A DNA stretch of 64,000 bases, from positions 1 through 64,000 of the forward strand of contig CAZPHD010000004.1 in NCBI GenBank assembly GCA_964586225.1, given 5' to 3'. The translations under genes and the position numbers were made by a program. Below are positions 34,730 through 42,516 of this stretch, in pieces. The notes under the pieces are model-generated. The model was not told the origin of the DNA, ran no database searches, and was given only the letters and a program-made list of their open reading frames with translations. This DNA is from JANJUB01 sp964586225 (GTDB lineage: Bacteria > Armatimonadota > Fimbriimonadia > Fimbriimonadales > Fimbriimonadaceae). Numbering within the stretch: position 1 is the first letter of the stretch; each line of letters opens with the position of its first letter.

Positions 34730-35415
34730 GGGCTCGTCGCAACTACTGGAAGTCCGATGGTGATTCACCCAAGACAAGGAAGGTCATTCTGTATGGTCGA
34801 GTCTCGACCGAAGGACAGGTCCATAACACGTCCCTGGAGACCCAACTGGCGCGATTGACCGAAGAGGCTGACCGAAGAGGCATGGACGCGATAATCCTTC
34901 AGGATGGAGGCGAGAGCGCGAAGAACACAGACAGACCTGCGTTCAGCGAAGCACTCAACCTGCTTGCTCAGGGTGACGCCCAGGTCCTCATGGTGACCAA
35001 GCTCGACCGCCTGTCGAGGAATCTTCAAGACGTTCTGCATCTCGCTGAACGAGCGGAGCGCGAAGGCTGGGATATCGTCGTCCTCGATGGTTCAGTCAAG
35101 TTTGATTCAGGAACACCCAACGGCAAACTACAACTAAGGTTGATAGCTTCGCTGGCTGAATGGGAGCGCGACACCATCAGACAGCGTGTCATTACAGGCA
35201 TCGAGCGTCAGCGTGAACGCGGGGACGATGGATACATCTTGTCGAGAGTCGAGGCGCACATCATCGACCTATACCGGTCAGGTCTGAGCATGAACAAGAT
35301 TGCCGAGAGGCTGAATGCCGAAGGCGTCGAGACTGCCAAAGGTGGCCGCTGGTATGCCTCGACAATCAAGCGCGTCACAGACCGGGCTGAGCGTCGAGAG
35401 AAGGAAGGAATCTAG
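34726..35415 (+). CDS. Small serine recombinase (resolvase/invertase)
   Basis: A 229-aa serine recombinase: catalytic Ser27 in YGRVSTEGQ, MVTKLDRLSRNLQDVL, IASLAEWERDTIRQRVITGI, and a C-terminal helix-turn-helix (YRSGLSMNKIAERLNAEGVE). This is the small resolvase/invertase architecture, distinct from the long integrase at the left end. It could resolve multimers of an excised circular phage, invert a segment, or mobilise the local cassette. Inverted GGTGAGAACACC sites lie on both sides of the unit (34449 and 35698). Confidence 0.9.
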   Translation: MRARRNYWKSDGDSPKTRKVILYGRVSTEGQVHNTSLETQLARLTEEADRRGMDAIILQDGGESAKNTDRPAFSEALNLLAQGDAQVLMVTKLDRLSRNLQDVLHLAERAEREGWDIVVLDGSVKFDSGTPNGKLQLRLIASLAEWERDTIRQRVITGIERQRERGDDGYILSRVEAHIIDLYRSGLSMNKIAERLNAEGVETAKGGRWYASTIKRVTDRAERREKEGI

Positions 35416-35435
35416 AGACGGGTAGGCTCAAAATA

Positions 35436-35678
35436 ATGGAAGAATTCCTCATTGAGCTAGATGGTAGACGGGGTCTGCGAAGACCCATCAAGCTGGACTC
35501 CTCGACCGTGAACATCGGCGATGTCATTGAGTTAGACCTGGGGGCGTCTGGGACAGTCACCCCATACGAGATTCTCGACATCAAACCCGGTCAAATACTT
35601 ACATCGAAGGCTGTTGGCCGCAAGAAGCAAGTTCCGGTTCAAAGAACTCTGGTGCTTCGCCGGTTAATCAGCGAATAA
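35436..35678 (+). CDS. Small beta-rich hypothetical protein
   Basis: An 80-aa protein (MEEFLIELDGRRGLRRPIKL...RTLVLRRLISE) with alternating hydrophobic strands, like a small barrel (SH3/OB type). No family recognised. It lies 20 bp after the recombinase and ends just before the inverted operator-like site at 35698. Confidence 0.55.
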   Translation: MEEFLIELDGRRGLRRPIKLDSSTVNIGDVIELDLGASGTVTPYEILDIKPGQILTSKAVGRKKQVPVQRTLVLRRLISE

Positions 35679-35697
35679 CCAGCCCGCAATTATTCCT

Positions 35698-35709
35698 GGT
35701 GTTCTCACC
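35698..35709. promoter_or_regulatory. Inverted copy of the GGTGAGAACACC site
   Basis: GGTGTTCTCACC is the exact reverse complement of 34449-34460, followed by GGTTCTG. It lies between the recombinase unit and the DUF2958 unit. Confidence 0.55.
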
Positions 35710-35775
35710 GGTTCTGCATCAAATCAGCTTCAAACGTATCATAAACTATTCCGAATGCGGTATAGTTTAAGAGTC

Positions 35776-36114
35776 ATGAGGCTAATCACTGACTCAATCG
35801 CAAAGAAGCTGCCCACCATCGGCAGCACGTCCCAGGCTTCGGCTGAGGACATCGTCATTCACGCGAAGTTCTTCGCTCTCGGTTCTGCCAGCACTTGGTT
35901 GGTGGCTGAATATGACTCGGAAGACCGCATCATCTTCTGCTTCGCTGACCTTTACGGTCAGGGATACGTTGGAGGTGCGGAATGGGGTTATACGTCGGTC
36001 GAGGAACTCGAATCGCTCCGCTATCTGGGGATTCCGCGAGTCGAGCGCGACTTGCACTTCACCCCTCGCAAGTTCGTCGAGTGCGTTGATGAGGAGGGAC
36101 GCATCAAGGTCTGA
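35776..36114 (+). CDS. DUF2958 family protein
   Basis: A 112-aa protein matching DUF2958: RLITDSIAKKLPTIGSTSQA, a central LVAEYDSEDRIIFCFADLYG, GGAEWGYTSVEELESLR and VERDLHFTPRK. The family is common on plasmids and phages next to anti-restriction or DNA-handling genes; its function is unknown. ATG 35776 fits the family start. TATAGT (35761-35766) lies 9 nt upstream, so the mRNA leader is very short and no Shine-Dalgarno is present. Confidence 0.8.
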   Translation: MRLITDSIAKKLPTIGSTSQASAEDIVIHAKFFALGSASTWLVAEYDSEDRIIFCFADLYGQGYVGGAEWGYTSVEELESLRYLGIPRVERDLHFTPRKFVECVDEEGRIKV

Positions 36115-36171
36115 GGCAAACGCGCCCTGGCTTCGGTCAGGGCGCAAACTAGACCCTAAGAGGAATAGAAT

Positions 36172-36492
36172 ATGGATAACATCATGAAGATTCTCGCAGT
36201 TGCAGTCACGTCGAAGGATGGAGAGTTTGAGGACAGCGTCAAGGTCTTCGTCGGACCTGACGCCTCAGAGCAAGCGGCTTCCTGGTTCCGCGAAGGCATC
36301 GCGCAAGCTATCCGCCTGAACTGGACGACGATTCACCATGAGGCGCTCAACGAGATTACAGACCGCATCGAGCAGGCTTCGACCATCGAGGATGTCAGCA
36401 AGCTAGCCAGCGAAGCCCTGAGCCTGGTTCAGGGTGATGATGAAGCAGAATCCTGGGAGATTCAGATTCTGACGGATGAGGTTGAGCAGTGA
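36172..36492 (+). CDS. Acidic hypothetical phage protein
   Basis: A 106-aa acidic protein (KILAVAVTSKDGEFEDSVKV...DEAESWEIQILTDEVEQ), no family recognised. GAGGAAT lies upstream of ATG 36172. It is the first of three genes joined by 4-nt overlaps, ending with a MerR/excisionase-like DNA-binding protein. Confidence 0.6.
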   Translation: MDNIMKILAVAVTSKDGEFEDSVKVFVGPDASEQAASWFREGIAQAIRLNWTTIHHEALNEITDRIEQASTIEDVSKLASEALSLVQGDDEAESWEIQILTDEVEQ

Positions 36493-36773
36493 GCCGGCAC
36501 AGCTACCAAACAGCGAAGCACGTCATCGTTCTCGGTCTAGATGCTCCGCTGGCGAACTTCTTCGGTCAGGTCTGGACAATCAAGAGCAAGACGCCTAAGA
36601 TGCTGGGCGGCGGTGCTGGTTATGATGCTACGCAGGCTGGTTTGCAGGCATTACTGGCTGAGGCTGAGAACTTTGCGCCTGTGCCTGTGACCGTTCGCGA
36701 AGGTCTTGAACGAGACCTTCAGCAGTTCACCGTCGGGCATGACATTGGCTTCCAGAAGGTGCATCGCGTATGA
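36489..36773 (+). CDS. Hypothetical phage protein
   Basis: A 94-aa protein (SRHSYQTAKHVIVLGLDAPL...RDLQQFTVGHDIGFQKVHRV), no family recognised. It overlaps both neighbours by 4 nt (GTGA at the start, ATGA at the end). Confidence 0.6.
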   Translation: MSRHSYQTAKHVIVLGLDAPLANFFGQVWTIKSKTPKMLGGGAGYDATQAGLQALLAEAENFAPVPVTVREGLERDLQQFTVGHDIGFQKVHRV

Positions 36774-36958
36774 ACGAACTGCTCACAGTCGAGCAAGCGG
36801 CGGACGAGCTGGGTGTAACGACCCGGCGCGTTCGCGCGCTGATTGCTGCAGAACGTTTGCCAGCTCGCAAACTTGGTCGAGACTGGCTGGTTCAACGTTC
36901 AGACCTGGAACCGGTCAGACAGCGTAAGCCGGGGCGGCCGCGCAAAGCGTCAGAATAG
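36770..36958 (+). CDS. Excisionase/MerR-type helix-turn-helix protein
   Basis: A 62-aa DNA-binding protein with the helix_turn_helix_17 pattern: LLTVEQAADELGVTTRRVRA, then ERLPARKLGRDWLVQRSDLE, and an AT-hook-like tail RKPGRPRKAS. Such proteins act as excisionases or small regulators, so it is a candidate directionality factor or repressor. It is the last gene of a three-gene coupled set. Confidence 0.8.
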   Translation: MNELLTVEQAADELGVTTRRVRALIAAERLPARKLGRDWLVQRSDLEPVRQRKPGRPRKASE

Positions 36959-36989
36959 AAGATGCCCCAAGGGTGGTCAGTGATTAGCC

Positions 36990-37277
36990 TCATGAACCAT
37001 CTGAGGGGTTTTGCTTGCTCTGTTCTTCAGCCTTCCTCTCCAATGCCCTCTTGAGGAACAAGGGAAGTTCGCGCTTCGCTGGTTCTGGCGCGGGGGCTGG
37101 CTGTTCCTTCGGTTCCTCTGGGACGCCTTCGAGTTGCTTGCTTGCGGACCTGGTTAGGATAAGTCTTGTCCAGCCACTGACGGTTCGGCTGGTGTACTCC
37201 GACGCTCTGACAATGAGCTGATATTCCTCTTCGGTCAGGCGCACGACGAGTTGCCGCGTCTTGTTTGGCTTCGCCAT
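36990..37277 (-). CDS. Ribbon-helix-helix DNA-binding protein
   Basis: A 95-aa protein with an N-terminal RHH domain (NKTRQLVVRLTEEEYQLIVR, ASEYTSRTVSGWTRLILTRS) and a Pro/Glu/Lys-rich tail. Resembles MobC/CopG-type regulators of mobile elements. Read on the minus strand, two direct repeats of TGCAATGC lie upstream, beside a TACAAT -10-like box, suggesting autorepression. It is convergent with the excisionase-like gene. Confidence 0.7.
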   Translation of the reverse strand: MAKPNKTRQLVVRLTEEEYQLIVRASEYTSRTVSGWTRLILTRSASKQLEGVPEEPKEQPAPAPEPAKRELPLFLKRALERKAEEQSKQNPSDGS

Positions 37278-37278
37278 T

Positions 37279-37309
37279 TGCATTGCATTGTATCACAACG
37301 CATTGCATG
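37279..37309 (-). promoter_or_regulatory. Putative operator/promoter of the RHH gene
   Basis: Minus strand TGCAATGC...TACAATGCAATGC: an 8-bp direct repeat about 22 nt apart flanking TACAAT (37292-37287), a likely -10. It is typical of an RHH autoregulatory site. Confidence 0.5.
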
Positions 37310-37423
37310 TTGAATCTAAATCAGTTCGATTCAGCGCGATTCGCCTTCCGGCCTCGGAGTCGGGCTTTGCGCCCGGCTGGTGTTCTGCGGGCTCTCGATT
37401 TTTGAGAGACCCCGAGGAGCCAC

Positions 37424-37999
37424 ATGAACCAACTTCAACAACGCTACGCTACTCCGGTCAACAAGACCGGCAACTTCGACCTACTACTGGCCGCTGAGAT
37501 GGGGGATGCAATCGCCCAATTGTGCGTGCTTCTCGGGATTGGTCCTGACGACTTGGAGCGGGCGCCCACCTCATACTGCGCGCTGAAGCTAGTCTCTGGC
37601 GTGCTGTTATTCACCGCGAAGGACATGGGATGTACGAACTTCTGGGATGAGTTCTGCGCGGTCGCATGGAAGAACGACTTACCGACGCGTAGGGACCTTC
37701 GCTCAATCCAAAATATCTTCAACCGACTCAATTCGGAGGTCTGGCCGCGTGAGCAGACCTTCGAGCCCGAGACGCCGGAGAACGCCAAGTGGCGCGAGCT
37801 GGGCAAAGCCATGCACTTGCACTATGAGGTCATCAAGAGGGTGTACATGCTGGCGGGGGGTGACCTTGAGGTCTGGCGCAAGCATGATGCAATGCGCGCT
37901 CAATTCAGTCAAATCTTCGTCGAAGGACTTGAGCGCGCGGCGGCTGGCGAACCCATCGCGATTGCGTTCATGCGTGACCACTGGGGAGTGATGTTCTAA
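37424..37999 (+). CDS. Hypothetical phage protein
   Basis: A 191-aa mainly helical protein (KTGNFDLLLAAEMGDAIAQL; NDLPTRRDLRSIQNIFNRLN; WRELGKAMHLHYEVIKRVYM), no family recognised. GAGGAG precedes ATG 37424, and a CTCTC-GATTTTT-GAGAG hairpin lies in the leader. A strong palindrome follows its stop. It is a single-gene unit at the end of the early region, with unknown role. Confidence 0.65.
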   Translation: MNQLQQRYATPVNKTGNFDLLLAAEMGDAIAQLCVLLGIGPDDLERAPTSYCALKLVSGVLLFTAKDMGCTNFWDEFCAVAWKNDLPTRRDLRSIQNIFNRLNSEVWPREQTFEPETPENAKWRELGKAMHLHYEVIKRVYMLAGGDLEVWRKHDAMRAQFSQIFVEGLERAAAGEPIAIAFMRDHWGVMF

Positions 38000-38016
38000 G
38001 GATTCGATGCTGATTC

Positions 38017-38044
38017 GACAGTGCCCCTGTTCAGGGGCACTGTC
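38017..38044. terminator. Perfect 13-bp palindromic hairpin
   Basis: GACAGTGCCCCTG-TT-CAGGGGCACTGTC. It lies 17 nt after the 37424-37999 stop and 9 nt before the stop of the convergent small gene. A bidirectional terminator is likely, without a T-run. Confidence 0.75.
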
Positions 38045-38053
38045 ATCGCGACA

Positions 38054-38239
38054 TCAGTCAATCTTGTATCGTTTGTTAACGCACTTCGACTGATTAGTAT
38101 TGCGAGACGAACGATTCGTGTCGTCGTCATCACCGTCACAAATGGAATCCACCCACTGTGCGAGTGCCAGAACGGGCTTTACTCCAAGCGTGGTCAGCGC
38201 AAGAGCCGCAAGAACGGCAACCTTTAATGTCTCAAACAT
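38054..38239 (-). CDS. Small exported or membrane protein
   Basis: A 61-aa protein: hydrophobic N-terminus (FETLKVAVLAALALTTLGVK) then an acidic, Asn/Ser-rich tail with two cysteines. AAGGAG lies 8 nt before ATG 38239. Longer frames upstream are spurious. One of several leftward one-TM microproteins in this prophage; role unknown. Confidence 0.6.
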   Translation of the reverse strand: MFETLKVAVLAALALTTLGVKPVLALAQWVDSICDGDDDDTNRSSRNTNQSKCVNKRYKID

Positions 38240-38375
38240 TCGGAATTCTCCTTGTTGGTCAAATGCCAAGGAGCCCGGTGGTACATAGCCAGAGGCAAAC
38301 GCTAAACAGCTCACCTTTGAGTATTTAGCCCAGCTACGCTTGATTGATGTCCTTTGTGCGAGTTCACCGGGCGAA

Positions 38376-38879
38376 CTAGGTTGCCGGAGCTGGCACAATC
38401 GCGTTCTGTTTGGTCTGTACGCTGTCGAGGAGGTATATCCTACGGAGAACGGCGAACATCGAATTCAGGTGGGGCGGATTCTGACCGTCTTGATGGGTAA
38501 GGTCTTGCGTCTGGTGAATTAGAGACAGCTGCTTAAGTACCAAGCGCACTTTGGCGCACCGATTCAGCAATTCCAGCAATAGTGCGTAGTTAGTAGCGTA
38601 ACTTTCCAGCGAATAACCAACGGAACCCTTAAACCTAAATTGTCCAAAGTTAAGGATGTTCTTAGATAGCGTTCTGAAGTACCTGCGAAGCCTGCGCCCA
38701 GTGCGAGTGGCTAGGAAGGGGTAGCACGGCTCAGAGTTGGCCTTCAGGGCCGATGCCAGCATAGCTCCCAGCGCGGTGAGCGGCACTTCTGTGCTGGGCG
38801 CACGAAAATCTACTCCGGTTTGACTGTCTTCCAGGATGCCGGATAGAAGTAGCCCTCGTTCGATAAAGTTACGGCTCAT
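38376..38879 (-). CDS. Hypothetical protein (weak)
   Basis: A 167-aa leftward frame (SRNFIERGLLLSGILEDSQT...VLRRIYLLDSVQTKQNAIVP), helical and basic, no family recognised. Base use is less GC-rich in third positions than the neighbouring phage genes. A short plus-strand frame overlaps it. It might be a repressor-type or moron gene, or non-coding DNA before the late operon. Confidence 0.4.
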   Translation of the reverse strand: MSRNFIERGLLLSGILEDSQTGVDFRAPSTEVPLTALGAMLASALKANSEPCYPFLATRTGRRLRRYFRTLSKNILNFGQFRFKGSVGYSLESYATNYALLLELLNRCAKVRLVLKQLSLIHQTQDLTHQDGQNPPHLNSMFAVLRRIYLLDSVQTKQNAIVPAPAT

Positions 38880-38949
38880 AGCCATGGTGTGTTATCGCCT
38901 GCAACAGATACTCAGTTTGACGTGGTGTCGTGACGAATCGTTCCCTTTG

Positions 38950-38958
38950 GCTAACGAC
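38950..38958 (+). promoter_or_regulatory. Late motif copy a, GCTAACGAC
   Basis: 5 nt before ATG 38964 (TerS). Preceded by TTCCCTTTG. No Shine-Dalgarno. Confidence 0.7.
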
Positions 38959-38963
38959 GCTTG

Positions 38964-39446
38964 ATGCGCGTCCCAGACCAAAAGCAAATTCGTGGCAACC
39001 TGCCAAAGAGGGTTCTGAATCACCCTGACGCCAAGTGCGTCGACAACATCAGCCCAGTTCAGAACTCACCTGCGCCCAAGGAACTGCACGCAGAGCTGAA
39101 GGCTCTTGCCTCAACGCATGTTCCCGAAGGTGAGAAGGCACTCGCTGTACTTGAATCGTCAGGCATCAAACTCAAAATCGTCAAGCTCGTCGAACGCATC
39201 TTAGAGAACCTAGAGCATCGAGACCTTGATGCTGATGAGACGAAGACTCTGCTGACTGGAATCGGCATTCTCACTGACAAGCTGATTCTTCTAGAGAATC
39301 GCTCGCTAGCGCCTTCGGCTGGTTCAGGTGCTGGATTGACGGAAGCCGAGAGGGCTGAGAAGTTGTCGCGGGTTGCGGTTCTCTTGGCAAAGGCTGGGGC
39401 TGATTTGCCTGCTGGTTCGACTGTCGCGGTCATCGAGGCACAATGA
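38964..39446 (+). CDS. Probable terminase small subunit
   Basis: A 160-aa protein immediately before TerL, overlapping it by 4 nt, the standard place of TerS. The sequence (ELHAELKALASTHVPEGEKA; KLVERILENLEHRDLDADET) is helical and charged, but no helix-turn-helix is obvious, so the call relies on position. TerS recognises the packaging site. The start is ATG 38964, right after a GCTAACGAC motif. Confidence 0.6.
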   Translation: MRVPDQKQIRGNLPKRVLNHPDAKCVDNISPVQNSPAPKELHAELKALASTHVPEGEKALAVLESSGIKLKIVKLVERILENLEHRDLDADETKTLLTGIGILTDKLILLENRSLAPSAGSGAGLTEAERAEKLSRVAVLLAKAGADLPAGSTVAVIEAQ

Positions 39447-40735
39447 CCGGTCTATCTCCCGAGGAGCTAGCGGAGCTTGATGCTTTGCTGGCTGACTTAG
39501 AAGCGGCGACAGCGTTCGATTGGAATTTGCAGAGGCGCCCTTCGCAGGTGATGCCGCCGGGCGATTATCTGACGTGGCTGGTGATGGCTGGCCGCGGATT
39601 CGGCAAGACCCGTGTCGGTGCTGAGACTGTCAGGGAATGGGCTGAGTCTCATCCTCGATGTCGAATCGCGCTTATCGGTCGAACGACGGCTGACGTTCGC
39701 GGCGTTATGATTGAGGGCGAGTCAGGCATCTTGAATGTCTGTCCCCCTTGGTTCAGACCTCGATACGAACCGTCGAAGCGTCGGCTGGTGTTCCCAAACG
39801 GTGCGACCGCTTACACTTATGCGGCTGAAGAGGCTGACCAGCTTCGGGGTCCGCAGCATCATCATGCTTGGTGCGATGAGCTGAGTTCCTGGCAGGATGC
39901 TCACAAGGGCGACCAGGTCAACACGACTTGGAACAACTTGAAGTTAGGTGTTCGCTTGCCAGTTCCTGGCGGTGTTAACCGTATCGTCGTCACGACGACG
40001 CCTCGACCGAACAGATTGACGCTTGATATTCATGGTGCGCCTTCGACGGTCTTGACCCGTGGTTCCACTCTTGAGAACCTGTCGAACCTGTCGCCTGCCT
40101 ATCGAGAACTCATTCAGTCATATGCAGGCACGCGGGCTGGTCGTCAGGAACTCGAAGCCGAACTGCTGTTGGAGATGGAAGGCGCGCTCTGGACGCGCAC
40201 TCAGCTTGACGCGCTGAGGACTGCTGACATCCCTGATATGCAGAAGGTTTGCGTCGCGCTCGACCCGGCTGTAACATCAGGCGAGAACAGCGATGAGACG
40301 GGAATCATCGTCGCTGGGCTTGGTGCTGATGGCTTGCTTTACGTGATGTACGATGCAAGTTTGAAGGCGACGCCTAATCGCTGGGCACAGACTTCTTTGG
40401 AATGTGCTGAACGGTTCCATGCTGACAGGATTGTCGCTGAGGCGAACAATGGAGGGGACCTGGTTGAGACAGTGCTCAGGCAGATTGACCCAATGGTTCC
40501 ATACGTGAAGGTTCATGCTTCGAGGGGCAAGCTGGTTCGTGCTGAACCTGTTGCCGCACTCTATGAGAGGGGCTTGGTTCGACACGTGCTGGGCGCAGAT
40601 TTGGGCGCGCTTGAGGATGAGATGGTTCTCTGGACGGGCGCAAAGAATGATAGGAGCCCAAACCGGCTGGATGCGCTGGTCTGGGCGTTAAGTTGGCTGA
40701 GCGGCAAGGTTCGCCGACCCGTTCGGGTTTGGTGA
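39443..40735 (+). CDS. Terminase large subunit
   Basis: A 430-aa packaging ATPase-nuclease of the HK97/GTA-like group. Walker A MAGRGFGKTR (about 48-57), Walker B HAWCDELSSW (about 138-147), TTTPRPN coupling motif, and a C-terminal RNase H-like nuclease with VCVALDPAVTSGENSDE, ADRIVAEANNGG and RSPNRLDALVWALSWL. It translocates DNA into the prohead. Overlap with TerS 4 nt. Confidence 0.94.
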   Translation: MTGLSPEELAELDALLADLEAATAFDWNLQRRPSQVMPPGDYLTWLVMAGRGFGKTRVGAETVREWAESHPRCRIALIGRTTADVRGVMIEGESGILNVCPPWFRPRYEPSKRRLVFPNGATAYTYAAEEADQLRGPQHHHAWCDELSSWQDAHKGDQVNTTWNNLKLGVRLPVPGGVNRIVVTTTPRPNRLTLDIHGAPSTVLTRGSTLENLSNLSPAYRELIQSYAGTRAGRQELEAELLLEMEGALWTRTQLDALRTADIPDMQKVCVALDPAVTSGENSDETGIIVAGLGADGLLYVMYDASLKATPNRWAQTSLECAERFHADRIVAEANNGGDLVETVLRQIDPMVPYVKVHASRGKLVRAEPVAALYERGLVRHVLGADLGALEDEMVLWTGAKNDRSPNRLDALVWALSWLSGKVRRPVRVW

Positions 40736-40813
40736 ACTAATCCTCTCAGGACAGTGATAAGGGGCGCACGGTTGGCCAGACCGTGTCGATGTTAGCTAAC
40801 AGTGCCCCGCTCG

Positions 40814-40900
40814 TTATCTCATCCTCGTTCTTTGAATGACTCTGTAGCCGCTCAGGACGAAGAAGGATGCGGTTGTTACCGCAAGGAACAGGGTGTCCAC
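40814..40900 (-). CDS. 28-aa membrane microprotein
   Basis: GTG start at 40900 with GGAG 7 nt upstream; sequence begins (M)DTLFLAVTTASFFVLSGY and ends in a basic tail RVIQRTRMR. One transmembrane helix, inside-positive. Too short to be certain, but the Shine-Dalgarno and amphipathic layout support it. Confidence 0.45.
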   Translation of the reverse strand: MDTLFLAVTTASFFVLSGYRVIQRTRMR

Positions 40901-41251
40901 TGCTCATCTCCAATATGGGCGAGAGAATTGACACAAGAGCCACCCAGTTCAACCTCCTGGGTTGCCAAGGACATGCGCCTAACCTAGCTCTAAGTGCCGC
41001 GCTCATGGTTGCTTGATACTCCACTCGATAGACATGTAAACAGTGGAAGCTAGTCGGGACACGAAGTGTATTGCGCAGGTTCACTTGAACCCAAATTCAC
41101 CATAGAGCTACTCGCAACACCTCTACGCTGTTATGTATAGGTTTATTTAGTATTATTTAGCCGTAGCCATTGGATTTTGACCTCAGTTTGTTCATGTTCG
41201 CCATGATTTGCAGAGGGTGTACAGGCGGTGCCTGAAGGTTCCTAGAGTCTG

Positions 41252-41260
41252 GCTAACGAC
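41252..41260 (+). promoter_or_regulatory. Late motif copy b, GCTAACGAC
   Basis: 8 nt before ATG 41269 (portal). TTCCT begins exactly 13 nt upstream, as in the hairpin-linked copies. Confidence 0.7.
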
Positions 41261-41268
41261 GGGCGCAC

Positions 41269-42516
41269 ATGCGCCCATTCTACAATCTGTTCAAGCGACG
41301 TTCAATCGCTCCGCCTGCCAAGAAGTCTCTGACTCTGACATTCGCTGATGGCGTTCGCCTTGGCGATGCCTCGACTGACCCGGTCGAGAACTCGGCTGTT
41401 GCCGCTGTTCTTCGTTGGACTGTCCGTTCATTGCCTGAAGCGCGGTTGCGCGAAGTCAGGTCTGATGGTGCTGAGGTTGCGACTTCTGCGGTCAGTCAAC
41501 TTCTCGCAAAGCCAAACCCGTTCTATGACCTTCATGCACTCTTGGCTGGTGTCGCGACATCGCTGACCCTCGATGGCAACGCCTTCATCTTGAAGGTTCG
41601 CGATGGTGGCGGTCGTCCAGCTGAGCTTTGGTATCTGCCTCACACTCAGGTGACTGTCGAGCGTGACCGCGTGACGGGCTTGCCGATTGGCTATGCCTAC
41701 ACATCAGGCACTCAGCGTCGAATCTTGCCGCTTGATGATGTCATCCACATTCGCGATGGCATCAAACCGGGTGACCCCATGCTTGGCTGGTCTGGCATCC
41801 AATCCGCTCTGCGCGAGGTTCTGACAGACAGCGAGGCGGCTGCATACAGCTACGCAGTTCTTCGGAACATGGGCGTTCCTGGCGTGATGATAAGCGCGAA
41901 GAGCGATGCTGTCGAGATTGACGAAGCGACTGCTGAACTCATCCGGGAGAAGTGGCGCACGCTGACGCGGGGCGACAGTCGAGGCGAGACAATCGTCATC
42001 TCTGCGCCAGTTGAGGTCTCGATGCCTGGCTACTCGCCTGAGCAGTTGAACCTCGACAAAATCAGAGAGATTCCAGAGCGGCGCATTTGTGCCGTTCTCG
42101 GCATTCCGCCTGTCGTGGTTGGACTCGGCGAAGAGCCAACTTACAGCAACTATGCGACGGCGCGCGAAGCTGCATATGAAGCCTATCTGGCACCGCTCTG
42201 GCGGCTGATATCGAGAACGTTCACCAGCGGGCTGGCTGAGATTCTCGGCGGCAATCGCCTTGAGTTTGACCTCGATTCAGTTCGTGCCCTTCAGGAAGAC
42301 CTGGACAAACTGCATCTTCGAGCGCGAGAGGATTATCGAGCAGGGCTGGTTACACGCGAAGAGGCGCGGGCAATGCTGGGTCTCGAATCGAGTGCGAACG
42401 ATGCTCTGTACTTCACTGACTTGACGTTGGGTGCCGATAGCGGGCAAGCCATGAAGCGAGCAGGCATCGAGGCTCGAAGAGCTTCAGTGCGGTCTGACGC
42501 GGAGAGGGCGGCTTGA
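41269..42516 (+). CDS. Portal protein (HK97 family)
   Basis: A 415-aa portal protein, the dodecameric gateway for DNA and the head-tail connector base. Typical features: LLAKPNPFYDLHALLAGVAT, GNAFILKVRDGGGRPAELWY, VIHIRDGIKPGDPMLGWSGI, ERRICAVLGIPPVVVGLGEE and YSNYATAREAAYEAYLAPLW. Length is normal. It overlaps the next gene by 4 nt. Confidence 0.94.
   Translation: MRPFYNLFKRRSIAPPAKKSLTLTFADGVRLGDASTDPVENSAVAAVLRWTVRSLPEARLREVRSDGAEVATSAVSQLLAKPNPFYDLHALLAGVATSLTLDGNAFILKVRDGGGRPAELWYLPHTQVTVERDRVTGLPIGYAYTSGTQRRILPLDDVIHIRDGIKPGDPMLGWSGIQSALREVLTDSEAAAYSYAVLRNMGVPGVMISAKSDAVEIDEATAELIREKWRTLTRGDSRGETIVISAPVEVSMPGYSPEQLNLDKIREIPERRICAVLGIPPVVVGLGEEPTYSNYATAREAAYEAYLAPLWRLISRTFTSGLAEILGGNRLEFDLDSVRALQEDLDKLHLRAREDYRAGLVTREEARAMLGLESSANDALYFTDLTLGADSGQAMKRAGIEARRASVRSDAERAA

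Larger units (their letters stand above)
40736..41268. other. Gap between TerL and portal
   Basis: 533 bp with no conventional plus-strand gene. It holds a leftward 28-codon membrane microgene (40814-40900), an AT-rich direct repeat TTATTTAG at 41143-41150 and 41153-41160, and the late motif at 41252. Nothing else is recognisable; it could hold a packaging (cos/pac) site or regulatory RNA. Confidence 0.5.

Noticed and set aside
38340..38522. 60-aa plus-strand frame
   Set aside because: Overlaps the longer leftward frame, with no start signal and poor composition.
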